Positions 36,813-44,693 of a stretch of DNA of 64,000 nt are shown here, piece by piece. The notes under the pieces are model-generated. The model had not been told where the DNA came from, did no database searches, and worked only from the letters and a program-made list of their open reading frames with translations. Within the stretch, counting starts at the first letter, position 1. The number at the start of each line of letters is the position of its first letter. Origin of the DNA: an uncultured Flavobacteriaceae bacterium (GTDB lineage Bacteria; Bacteroidota; Bacteroidia; Flavobacteriales; Flavobacteriaceae); NCBI GenBank assembly GCA_947502635.1, contig CANNAN010000004.1, forward strand, positions 124,001 to 188,000, given 5' to 3'. The position numbers and the translations under genes were made by a program.

Positions 36813-38120
36813 ATGAAAAAAAAAATACTCATAATCACTTATTATTGGCCACCAGCAGGAGGGCCTGGGGTGCAGCGTTGGTTGAAATTTGTAAAATATT
36901 TACCAGAATTCAATATTGAGCCTATTGTTTATGCTCCAGAAAATCCTAACTATCCTCTAGTAGATGAAAGTCTAGCTTCTGAAGTTTCCGATAACATCAC
37001 GATTTTAAAGCATCCAATAAAAGAACCATACAGGCTAGCTGGTCTTTTTTCAAAGAAATCATCAAAAACAATCAGTAAAGGCATCATTTCAGATTATAAA
37101 AAGCAAGGCCTTATTGAAAAAGCCATGCTTTACATAAGAGGTAATTTTTTTATTCCTGATGCGCGAATTGGTTGGGTAAAGCCTTCTGTGACTTATCTTT
37201 CTGAATATATTACTAAAAACAATATCGAAACCATAATAACTACTGGTCCACCTCATAGTTTGCATCTTATTGGTTTACAGTTAAAAGAAAGGTTAGGAGT
37301 GAGGTGGTTGGCCGATTTTAGGGATCCTTGGACAACTATTGGTTATCATAAACAATTAAAACTGAACAAAACTTCTAAAGAGAAGCATCTGGCTTTAGAA
37401 AAGCAGGTTTTAAATACAGCCGATTATATAATTGTAACGAGTTTTACGACCAAAAAAGAGTTTCAGCAGATTACAAAACGACCTATAGAAGTTATTACAA
37501 ATGGGTATGATTATGAGTCTATGAATGAGTTTAAGTTGGATTCCAAGTTTACAATAGCTCATATAGGTTCTTTATTGTCAAAACGAAACCCAGAAATTTT
37601 ATGGAAATCACTAAGTGAACTTGTTAAGGAATATCCTGATTTTTCAAAAGATTTTCAGCTAAATTTTATTGGTGCTGTTAGTGAAAATGTGCTAGAATCC
37701 ATTCATGGAAATAAATTAAGTGATTATATAAATGAGGTAGGGTATGTGTCGCATAAAGAAGCAATTATGTTTCAGAAAAAATCACAAATATTATTGTTAA
37801 TTGAAATAGATTCGGAAGACACAAAATGCATTATACCTGGAAAGCTATTTGAATATATGGTTTCAAATAGACCTATTATAGGCATAGGTCCTAAAGATTC
37901 AGATGTTGAAAAAATCATTAAAGAAACGAATACGGGCACTTACTTTTATTATAATGACTATGAGTCGTTGAAAACAACTATATTAGAATGCTATAAAGCA
38001 TTTCAAGATAAAAGATTGCAATCACATCCAATTGGTATACAAAAATATAGTAGAAAACAGCTAACCCAGCAGTTAGCAATGTTAATTGAAAATAAAACTT
38101 CAAATTCTAATTCAGGTTAG
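36813..38120 (+). CDS. Family 4 glycosyltransferase
   Basis: 435-residue GT-B enzyme. N-terminal glycine-rich loop ILIITYYWPPAGGPGVQRWLKF, middle ADFRDPWTTIGY and VITNGYD, and C-terminal donor-binding region FTIAHIGSLLSKRNPEIL with IPGKLFEYMVSNRPIIGIG. A retaining transferase using a nucleotide sugar at the cytoplasmic face. Probably acts in the same glycan pathway as the flippase downstream. Confidence 0.92.
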   Translation: MKKKILIITYYWPPAGGPGVQRWLKFVKYLPEFNIEPIVYAPENPNYPLVDESLASEVSDNITILKHPIKEPYRLAGLFSKKSSKTISKGIISDYKKQGLIEKAMLYIRGNFFIPDARIGWVKPSVTYLSEYITKNNIETIITTGPPHSLHLIGLQLKERLGVRWLADFRDPWTTIGYHKQLKLNKTSKEKHLALEKQVLNTADYIIVTSFTTKKEFQQITKRPIEVITNGYDYESMNEFKLDSKFTIAHIGSLLSKRNPEILWKSLSELVKEYPDFSKDFQLNFIGAVSENVLESIHGNKLSDYINEVGYVSHKEAIMFQKKSQILLLIEIDSEDTKCIIPGKLFEYMVSNRPIIGIGPKDSDVEKIIKETNTGTYFYYNDYESLKTTILECYKAFQDKRLQSHPIGIQKYSRKQLTQQLAMLIENKTSNSNSG

Positions 38121-38159
38121 TTTTTAATGTTTTTTTTAAAATTTAATTATTAAGAATTA

Positions 38160-39617
38160 ATGGGAATAGTTGCTTCACAATCTTTTAAAAATGTCATCTC
38201 AACATATTTGGGTTTCTTTATAGGTGCTATTAACACTTTATTTCTTTATACAAAATTCCTTAGTGATGAATACTACGGAATGGTAGGGTATATGCTATCA
38301 TTAGCATATGTTATTATGCCTATAATGGCCTTTGGAGTACACAATACGTTGGTTAAATTTTATTCGTCTTTTAAAACACGCGTCTCGCTAAATAGTTTTT
38401 TAACACTAATGCTATTTTTGCCATTTCTAATCACTGTGCCCTTAAGTATTATTAATTATATATGCTATGATATGATTGGTGATTTTTTGTCTCAAAAAAA
38501 TGACATCATTAAAGGTTATTTGTGGCATATTATAATTATAGCGCTTGCGTTAGCTTATTTTGAAGTGTTTTTTGCCTGGGCTAAGGTGCAACTACAGACT
38601 GTGTTTGGGAACTTTATGAAAGAAGTTTTTCATCGTGTAGCAACGATGCTACTATTGTTTTTGTTGCATTTTGAAGTTGTAGACGTAGAGCAGTTTATGA
38701 TAGGCTTGGTTTGTGTTTATGTTTTAAGAATGTTTGTCATGAATATATACGCTTTTAGTGTTAAACTACCTGTTATAACATTTAAGCGAGTAAGTGGATT
38801 GAAAAATATTTTCAAATATTCGTTTTTAATAATTATAGCAGGATCCATAGTTACTATTCTTTTAGATGTAGATAAAGTTATGCTAGGGCATTATATTGAA
38901 ATTAAAGAAATAGCATATTATAATGTTGCTATTTTTATAGCGACAGTTATTGCGGTACCACAACGATCTATGCATCAAATATTATTACCGTTATCTGCTA
39001 AGTATTTAAATGAAAAAGATTTTGATGCTTTGAGAGATTTGTATAAAAAGAGTTCATTAAATTCATACATAATAAGTGGTTTTATATTCATTTTAATAAT
39101 ATTAAATATAAATCAGTTGTATTACATAGTGCCGGAAGAATTTAGCGGAGGGGTCTTTGTTGTCTTTATAATTGGGCTATCTAGGTTGTATGATGCTTTT
39201 TTAGGAAGTAATAATGCTATTTTGTTTAATAGTGATTATTATAGAATGGTACTGGTTTTAGGTGTTATTCTAGTTGTTTTAATGATTATCCTAAACATGG
39301 TTTTTATTCCTTTATTAGGTATAAACGGGGCGGCTTTAGCAACTTCTTTAGCAATTTTTGTATACAACTCCATAAAACTACTTTTTGTTTACAAAAAATT
39401 TAATATCCATCCTTTTACAATGGATATCTTTAGAATAACAGGTTTGATATTTTTTAGTGTTTTGTTGTTCTATTTTTGGGAATTCCCTTTTAACCCCATT
39501 ATTAACATCGCTTTAAAATCTACTTTAATTACCTTATTATATGTGTTTGTTGTTTACAGGTTTAGGTTTTCTGAAGATATCTCTGCACTAATAGAGCGTT
39601 ATTTAAAGATTAAATGA
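38160..39617 (+). CDS. Polysaccharide flippase (Wzx/MATE-type)
   Basis: 485 residues, about 14 predicted helices, of the oligosaccharide flippase superfamily: SQSFKNVISTYLGFFIGAINTLFLY, then FKYSFLIIIAGSIVTILLDVDKVMLGHYIEI with the buried Asp-Lys typical of these exporters, and a polysaccharide-biosynthesis C-terminal half. It likely moves a lipid-linked saccharide across the inner membrane. No Wzy polymerase is recognised in the window. Confidence 0.88.
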   Translation: MGIVASQSFKNVISTYLGFFIGAINTLFLYTKFLSDEYYGMVGYMLSLAYVIMPIMAFGVHNTLVKFYSSFKTRVSLNSFLTLMLFLPFLITVPLSIINYICYDMIGDFLSQKNDIIKGYLWHIIIIALALAYFEVFFAWAKVQLQTVFGNFMKEVFHRVATMLLLFLLHFEVVDVEQFMIGLVCVYVLRMFVMNIYAFSVKLPVITFKRVSGLKNIFKYSFLIIIAGSIVTILLDVDKVMLGHYIEIKEIAYYNVAIFIATVIAVPQRSMHQILLPLSAKYLNEKDFDALRDLYKKSSLNSYIISGFIFILIILNINQLYYIVPEEFSGGVFVVFIIGLSRLYDAFLGSNNAILFNSDYYRMVLVLGVILVVLMIILNMVFIPLLGINGAALATSLAIFVYNSIKLLFVYKKFNIHPFTMDIFRITGLIFFSVLLFYFWEFPFNPIINIALKSTLITLLYVFVVYRFRFSEDISALIERYLKIK

Positions 39618-39691
39618 TGTTGTTTGAGAAGAAATAAAGGATGGTAAAAGGATTGTACTACCTACATAAGTAGTAATAGAAAACAGAAAAC

Positions 39692-39733
39692 CCCACGATG
39701 TTGCTTTGAGGCAAACATATCGCAGGGCTTTCC
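39692..39733 (-). terminator. Bulged hairpin, probable terminator
   Basis: CCCACGATGTTGC pairs with GCAAACATATCGCAGGG with bulges. On the minus strand the arm is followed by TTTTCTGTTTTC. It fits the end of the basic secreted-protein gene that stops at 39754. Confidence 0.5.
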
Positions 39734-39753
39734 AAACTAACCAACCAAAATTG

Positions 39754-41028
39754 TTATGATCGTCTTCTGCTAGTCGATCTTATATTGTTATTACTAGATT
39801 TACTTCTGCTTTGTACAGCTCTAGATCTGTTGTTTTGAGAGGATCTATTTGCACTTCTTTGTTGTACTACTCTGGGTTTACTTTGAGTAGTACGATGTGT
39901 TGCTACGCGTTTTGTATTTCTAGTATTATTATTGTTTCTATTATATGTACGTGTATTTTGTGTTCTTGGTTTTTGAGTTGTAATATTTTTACGTTCACGT
40001 GTTACATTATTTGTTCTTGTACTGTTAGTTTTAGGTCTAACAACTCTATTAGCAGTTGCTCTGTTTCGTTTAGTGTTATTATTTGTTTGTGCATAATTTC
40101 TAGGGCTTCTAACTGTATTGCTATTGCGTCTAACAACTGCATTCTTTTTAGTTGTTGCAGAGTTTCCTCTTGTGTTCCTGTTTATATTAGAGTTGTTACG
40201 TCTTACATTGTTTCTATTTCCTGTTGAATAATTTCTTCCAGAATTTCTATTAATCGTACTTTGACGTCTTGTATTGTTGGTTTGAGCAACACTTCTTCGA
40301 GAGTTCGTATATCTATTTACTCGTGTTACATTTCTAGTACTTCTATTTACAGTCGCATAGCTTCTATTTCTTCTTATCGTTTGGCCACGTCTGCTAGCAA
40401 TTGCTGTTCTTGGTCTGTAATTGTTGTAAAACGGTCTGTTGTAAACATAGCGTACAGGTCTGTAGTATTGTCTGTATGGTCTAGTGTACACTACACAGTG
40501 ATCGTAAGATGGTGCGCTATAATAACGGTGCCAAGGCCTGTTAACATAATGTCTGTTATATACATTTATGAAACCTGAACAATGTGAAAAACGATTGTAT
40601 CGGTTATAATGTACATATAAGCCTCCTACACGATTTACATGTCCAAAGTTGTTGTAAAATATATTCACGTCTCCAACACGGCTTACGCGTCCATAATAAT
40701 CATAATAAATAGGTGTGTTTTCTATTTGAATAATTGCTCCGTACTCATCGTATTGAACATATTCATTATAGTCATACCCAGAGTTGAAACTAAAATTAAT
40801 ATTAGGAGTTCCTATTGAAACATTTACATTAGAATTGCAATAGCGTTGTATGTTGAAGTCAAATTGTCCATCACGAAAGACAGAAAATTCTATACCATTT
40901 TCAACAAATATGAAAGAGTTGCCATAACCTCTATTGTAAATAGATGTGATATTTGCGTCTGTATTGTTTGCGTTAACAGTAAATCCTGTAAGAATTAAAC
41001 CTACTAATAAGAATATAAACTTTTTCAT
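39754..41028 (-). CDS. Secreted protein with Y-G-RVG repeats and a long Arg/Asn/Thr-rich tail
   Basis: 424 residues. Signal peptide (MKKFIFLLVGLILTGFTVNA), then FIFVENGIEFSVFRDGQFDFN and about four tandem beta repeats of roughly 18 residues each, of the pattern YYDYYGRVSRVG, FYNNFGHVNRVG, HYNRYNRFSHCSG. From about residue 180 the protein is a low-complexity basic tail of Arg, Asn, Thr and Ser (for example RRGQTIRRNRSYATVNRS), over 200 residues long with no acidic residues to speak of. The tail could bind polyanions such as DNA or sulfated glycans; the function is unknown. A TGGCAC-type promoter precedes it. It is a paralogue of the 42061 gene. Confidence 0.75.
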   Translation of the reverse strand: MKKFIFLLVGLILTGFTVNANNTDANITSIYNRGYGNSFIFVENGIEFSVFRDGQFDFNIQRYCNSNVNVSIGTPNINFSFNSGYDYNEYVQYDEYGAIIQIENTPIYYDYYGRVSRVGDVNIFYNNFGHVNRVGGLYVHYNRYNRFSHCSGFINVYNRHYVNRPWHRYYSAPSYDHCVVYTRPYRQYYRPVRYVYNRPFYNNYRPRTAIASRRGQTIRRNRSYATVNRSTRNVTRVNRYTNSRRSVAQTNNTRRQSTINRNSGRNYSTGNRNNVRRNNSNINRNTRGNSATTKKNAVVRRNSNTVRSPRNYAQTNNNTKRNRATANRVVRPKTNSTRTNNVTRERKNITTQKPRTQNTRTYNRNNNNTRNTKRVATHRTTQSKPRVVQQRSANRSSQNNRSRAVQSRSKSSNNNIRSTSRRRS

Positions 41029-41338
41029 AATATTTTGTTTTAATGGATGAATACGATTTACTAATTACAAACAGTGTGCCAAAAAATAAATAGCCATTAG
41101 AGTGATGTTTGTAATAAAAGTACAACCTGTTTAAAATCAAAAAGATATAGTAGGGTTTTATTTGTTTCCGAAGTCTTTTTGTAGTTAAAAACTTTCTTTT
41201 TTGTGTTTTGTCAAGTTTTTATCAAGTTTTTTTATTGATATTTTTTCTGTTGACAAGTTTATATTGAGTTTGTATTTTCTTATTAAATGTGTTAATAAAT
41301 TATCTTTATGTCAATTAAATAACTAAAATTTTATAGAT
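41029..41338. other. Divergent intergenic region (310 bases)
   Basis: This gap holds the sigma-54-like promoter of the minus-strand gene (41067-41081). On the other side, three short near-direct repeats of TCAAGTTT/ACAAGTTT lie at 41209-41220, 41221-41231 and 41251-41261, ahead of the plus-strand T9SS-cargo gene; the first two are 11 to 12 bases apart. No gene or RNA recognised. Confidence 0.5.
41067..41081 (-). promoter_or_regulatory. Candidate sigma-54 promoter
   Basis: Minus strand reads TGGCACACTGTTTGT: TGGCAC, then TTG at exactly the sigma-54 spacing (consensus TGGCACG-N4-TTGC). The final base is T instead of C. The start site would fall about 28 bases before the ATG at 41028. Confidence 0.55.
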
Positions 41339-42001
41339 ATGAAAAAAATTACATTATTACTATCTTTCTTTATTGCTACTATTTGTTATTCTCAAGAACT
41401 TGTGGTTTCTCAAATTGGCGGAATGGCTCCAGGAGATTTCCATGCAGCAAATACTAATTTAGTTGAAGGATCTACCGTGACTTTAACTATAGCATATACA
41501 AACATGGGGGTAAATCAATTTGTTGGTTTAGCTATTGCAGCTAGATTTTTAGATGACCCCTTCAATCTTCTAGGGGTTCAGGTTGATACTCCAATAACTA
41601 CTAGCGCAACAGAGCAAACTTTTGATGTGGATCTTGTTGTTCCTGATGTTACATCAAATCAAGCGAAAGTGAAAATTCAAATTTTCGGAGATACAAACCT
41701 TTTTTCTTATGCAGGTACGGCATCTGGTGGCTGTTGTGGTCTTGAATTTACAATAAATGATCTAATAACATTATCAACTGAAGATTTCAATAAAAACAAA
41801 TTACCAGCTTTTTACAATGCGAGCCTTGATGCTATCGTTATTAAAGATAGAATTGATAGCGGATATTCAATCTACAACCTATTAGGGCAATCGGTATTAG
41901 AAGGTGAAATTGCTAATGCAGATAAAATTAGTGTTGAAAGCTTGAAATCTGGTTTATATATATTATCAACAAAAGAGGGCACTTTAAAATTCGTTAAGTA
42001 A
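41339..42001 (+). CDS. Secreted T9SS cargo protein (type A sorting domain)
   Basis: 220 residues with a signal peptide (MKKITLLLSFFIATICYSQ), an Ig/beta-sandwich body (VEGSTVTLTIAYTNMG, then TFDVDLVVPDVTSNQAKVKIQIFGD) and the C-terminal sorting signal YSIYNLLGQSVLEGEI, SVESLKSGLYIL, LKFVK. The sorting domain is cleaved as the cargo crosses the outer membrane by type IX secretion. ASGGCCGLEF contains adjacent Cys. Substrate or ligand unknown. A terminator follows. Confidence 0.9.
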   Translation: MKKITLLLSFFIATICYSQELVVSQIGGMAPGDFHAANTNLVEGSTVTLTIAYTNMGVNQFVGLAIAARFLDDPFNLLGVQVDTPITTSATEQTFDVDLVVPDVTSNQAKVKIQIFGDTNLFSYAGTASGGCCGLEFTINDLITLSTEDFNKNKLPAFYNASLDAIVIKDRIDSGYSIYNLLGQSVLEGEIANADKISVESLKSGLYILSTKEGTLKFVK

Positions 42002-42023
42002 AACTACTTTTCAGATTAAAATT

Positions 42024-42053
42024 AAAAAGGACACTAAACTAGTGTCCTTTTTT
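42024..42053 (+). terminator. Intrinsic terminator
   Basis: AAAAAGGACACTA pairs with TAGTGTCCTTTTTT across AAC. It ends the T9SS cargo gene; it may also serve the minus-strand gene that stops at 42061. Confidence 0.88.
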
Positions 42054-42060
42054 ATATGCT

Positions 42061-42726
42061 CTATTTTCTTTTTGAATACCTTTTAGATTTTCCATTTTGC
42101 TTGAAATAGTAATAATTGTCGTTATGATGTTCATCTCTGTTTTCGAACGCATGTTCTACTGTGCAAGATTGTACGCCACAAAAATTACAAGAATCCACAT
42201 GTCTCTTTACTTGCCCACGTGTATGTATAATTTCTCCCCAATGATTATAACGCACCTGTAGTCCTCCAACTTGGTTTAATGTAATGTGGCGTCCATATCT
42301 GTAGTTCATATACACAGAACCTACTCGTTTAATTTTTCCGTACCTGTCGTAATTTAAGTAGATATTACCAATACGTCTTACTTTACCATCTCTATCACGC
42401 AAAATTGAAACGCCTTTATTATGATGATAAGGGTTGTATTTGTATTTTTTATTTCTATAACTCATATTTACAGAACTTCTTCTGGAGTTTTTTTTGTAAT
42501 ATGAATTATCGTAATTTTTATTATTAGTTTTTGTATTGAAATCGAAGCTTCCGTCAGGAAAAATTAAAAATTCAATACCACGTTCTACAAACATAATGGG
42601 TTGTGTATAACGGTAACGTTTAGTTAAATCTAAATTATTTTCTAGTTTTTTATGGTTTAATTCAGTTGCGGATACAGTTGTTAATCCTATTAACAAACCT
42701 GCAAATAATAGTACTAATCTTTTCAT
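42061..42726 (-). CDS. Secreted protein with Y-G-RVG repeats, paralogue of the basic-tail protein
   Basis: 221 residues. Signal peptide (MKRLVLLFAGLLIGLTTVSA), then PIMFVERGIEFLIFPDGSFDFN, almost the same as the paralogue at 39754, and about three to four tandem repeats (RDRDGKVRRIGNIYLNYDRY, GKIKRVGSVYMNYRYG, QVGGLQVRYNHWG). The end is different: CNFCGVQSC and then a basic His/Lys/Arg tail (KQNGKSKRYSKRK). A conserved leader element precedes it. It is the likely second gene of a two-gene unit with 42792. Confidence 0.75.
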   Translation of the reverse strand: MKRLVLLFAGLLIGLTTVSATELNHKKLENNLDLTKRYRYTQPIMFVERGIEFLIFPDGSFDFNTKTNNKNYDNSYYKKNSRRSSVNMSYRNKKYKYNPYHHNKGVSILRDRDGKVRRIGNIYLNYDRYGKIKRVGSVYMNYRYGRHITLNQVGGLQVRYNHWGEIIHTRGQVKRHVDSCNFCGVQSCTVEHAFENRDEHHNDNYYYFKQNGKSKRYSKRK

Positions 42727-42742
42727 AATTATAGGATTAATT

Positions 42743-42785
42743 ATTACGCCTACTCTTTAGCTTTTCGGCATTCGCTATTGTTTAA
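42743..42785 (-). repeat. Duplicated leader element, copy B
   Basis: 43-base element on the minus strand upstream of the 42726 start. It matches copy A at 43255-43298 at 36 of 44 aligned positions. It contains GCCGAAAAGC and GAGTAGGC, so GCC and GGC can pair. Confidence 0.65.
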
Positions 42786-42791
42786 TTATTA

Positions 42792-43238
42792 TTAATTGAA
42801 TTCATTGTAAGAATGAATAGATTTCATTATTTCTTCGTAAAACAGAACAGCTGTGACTAGGTTTCCTCTATCTGAATACGGTAAAATCACCCTTTGAAAA
42901 TCTATGGTGTTTTTTACATAGCTATCTGTGTTTTCAAGTTGATTGTCAAGTGCTTTTCTGTTATCATTACTATTTGGAATACCTAAGGTAGACATAGTAA
43001 TACCAGGTTTTGTTGCAAATGCTATGTAGGGTAGTATATTAGCTAAAACCTCAATTCTCTCTACATACAATTCCAATAATTGGCCTTTTTGCATGCGTTC
43101 TAATTCTTCACCATCGTGGTACTTTTTTATACCTATGTTTTTACTTATAATGCTTTTTGGAATTGTTTTTTTCTGAGAAAAGCCAGAGGCTATAATTAAA
43201 AAAAAGCAAATACTTAATAAGGTAGTTCTTGTTTTCAT
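42792..43238 (-). CDS. Small secreted protein, unknown function
   Basis: 148 residues with signal peptide (MKTRTTLLSICFFLIIASGFSQ) and a mostly helical remainder (ELERMQKGQLLELYVERIEVLANILPYIAF). Probably periplasmic. It is the first gene of a minus-strand unit with the repeat protein 65 bases downstream, under a sigma-54-like promoter. No family recognised. Confidence 0.7.
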   Translation of the reverse strand: MKTRTTLLSICFFLIIASGFSQKKTIPKSIISKNIGIKKYHDGEELERMQKGQLLELYVERIEVLANILPYIAFATKPGITMSTLGIPNSNDNRKALDNQLENTDSYVKNTIDFQRVILPYSDRGNLVTAVLFYEEIMKSIHSYNEFN

Positions 43239-43254
43239 GATTTTATGGGGTTAA

Positions 43255-43298
43255 ATTCTGCCTACTCATTTCGCTTTTCGGCTTCCGCGACTGTTTAA
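43255..43298 (-). repeat. Duplicated leader element, copy A
   Basis: 44-base minus-strand element in the leader of the 43238 gene. It matches copy B (42743-42785) and lies almost entirely after the expected start of transcription from the sigma-54-like promoter. Confidence 0.65.
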
Positions 43299-43304
43299 GC
43301 ACTT

Positions 43305-43319
43305 TCAATTTGCGTGCCA
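43305..43319 (-). promoter_or_regulatory. Candidate sigma-54 promoter
   Basis: Minus strand reads TGGCACGCAAATTGA: TGGCACG, four bases, TTG at sigma-54 spacing; the -12 C is A. TGGCACG is the full -24 consensus. Confidence 0.6.
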
Positions 43320-43562
43320 AAAATGTAATCAACTTATTTTCAGGTAATTATAAATAGTTCGGTTTCATGAATCATTTCAAATATTGATAGAAATTAGATA
43401 GTTGAATTGAAAAAAATCCAATTTTGTATAATGAGATGCTTTAATTATATTTCCCATCTTAATAGAATTAATAATTATTATAAAAAAACAAGCTCTTCGT
43501 CTTAAAGTGAAAGCCATGAAATACTATAAAAAGTCTTATTTTTATAAAAACTAATCACCTTA

Positions 43563-44642
43563 ATGAAAAAACATCTAGAAACTTGTAAAAATTGCGAAAA
43601 CCAATTCGAAGAAGCCTATGAATTTTGTCCACATTGTGGTCAACAAGCTAAAGAAGATCTTACTGTCGGCGTATTATTTTACAATACCATAAGTAATTAT
43701 TTTTCTTTTGATGCGCGCTTTTTTAAAAGTTTTTTCCCTCTAATGTTTAAGCCTGGGTTTTTAGCAAAAAAGTTTATTGAAGGTAAGCGTTTGTTGTATT
43801 TACACCCTGCTCAGCTTTACTTATTTGTATCAGTGGTGTTTTTCTTTCTGCTTTCTACAACAGTAGTTAGAAATCAAGTAGAAGATTTAGACTCGAAATT
43901 AAAAAAGACTATTAAAACACCTTTAATTTCTGATAGCTTTAAATTGGAAAATCAAAAAAATATAGATTCTATAAAGCTTGATAGTATATTAAAACCAATT
44001 TCAGCTAATGGAATTCCAGGAATGAAAGCAGAAGAAATAAAAGCTCTTGATTCCATAATTAAAACAAATGTTAATGATGGTGAAAATCTAAACCTAACAT
44101 TTGATGATTTTAATGAAAAAGAAATAGATTCCTTAATAGCAATTGATGCGCCAGATAAGCAGATTTATAAGGTTATGGGCATGGATGATGATGCTGGTTA
44201 TATTAGCAGAAAGTTTTACACACAAATACTTAAATTTTATAAACAACGCAATGGCGGACAAATTTTACAGGCTTTTTATGATACGATTCCTGTTTCTTTA
44301 TTCGTTTTACTACCAATATTTGCTTTGATATTATTGGTGTTATTCTATAAACAAGGGAGTTATGCGCATCATTTAGTATTTAGCTTTTACTTTTTTTCTT
44401 TTTTATTCACTGCTTTCAGCATAATTTTAATAGCTAATAACTTTATAAAAGTTCCAAATTGGATAGATGGATTGTTAGTGTTTTCTACCTTTTTCTATTT
44501 ATTTGTTGCCATTAAACGGTTTTATAACCATGGATGGTTTTTAAGTTTTATAAAAACGGGGCTTGCAACTTTTATCTATTTAATATTTGTAATACCAATA
44601 GCAGTTATTATTGTTGGTTTGATAGGTTTCTTGTATTATTAA
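43563..44642 (+). CDS. DUF3667 membrane protein with zinc ribbon
   Basis: 359 residues. The N-terminus has two CxxC pairs (CKNCENQF and CPHCGQQ), a zinc ribbon, then FKSFFPLMFKPGFLAKKFIEGKRLLYLHPAQLYLFVSVVFFF, the signature of DUF3667. A soluble acidic insert (about 105-225) separates the first helices from four or five C-terminal helices. The role is unknown; these proteins are inner-membrane. It starts at the far side of the sigma-54 region. Confidence 0.85.
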   Translation: MKKHLETCKNCENQFEEAYEFCPHCGQQAKEDLTVGVLFYNTISNYFSFDARFFKSFFPLMFKPGFLAKKFIEGKRLLYLHPAQLYLFVSVVFFFLLSTTVVRNQVEDLDSKLKKTIKTPLISDSFKLENQKNIDSIKLDSILKPISANGIPGMKAEEIKALDSIIKTNVNDGENLNLTFDDFNEKEIDSLIAIDAPDKQIYKVMGMDDDAGYISRKFYTQILKFYKQRNGGQILQAFYDTIPVSLFVLLPIFALILLVLFYKQGSYAHHLVFSFYFFSFLFTAFSIILIANNFIKVPNWIDGLLVFSTFFYLFVAIKRFYNHGWFLSFIKTGLATFIYLIFVIPIAVIIVGLIGFLYY

Positions 44643-44693
44643 GAGAATGTATTTAACATGTGAAAATTATTTTGGGTATTCAAAATGAAACTA

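Larger units (their letters stand above)
43239..43562. other. Divergent intergenic region (324 bases)
   Basis: It holds leader copy A (43255-43298) and a sigma-54-like promoter (43305-43319) for the minus-strand unit. The remaining 240 bases before the DUF3667 gene are AT-rich; I see no clear promoter core, RNA gene or open frame there. Confidence 0.5.

Noticed and set aside
39811-40578. Two long plus-strand open frames rich in Ser, Cys and Ile opposite the basic secreted protein
   Set aside because: They are the mirror of the Arg/Asn/Thr codons of the real minus-strand gene. The composition is not that of a protein and the minus-strand gene has a signal peptide and a paralogue.
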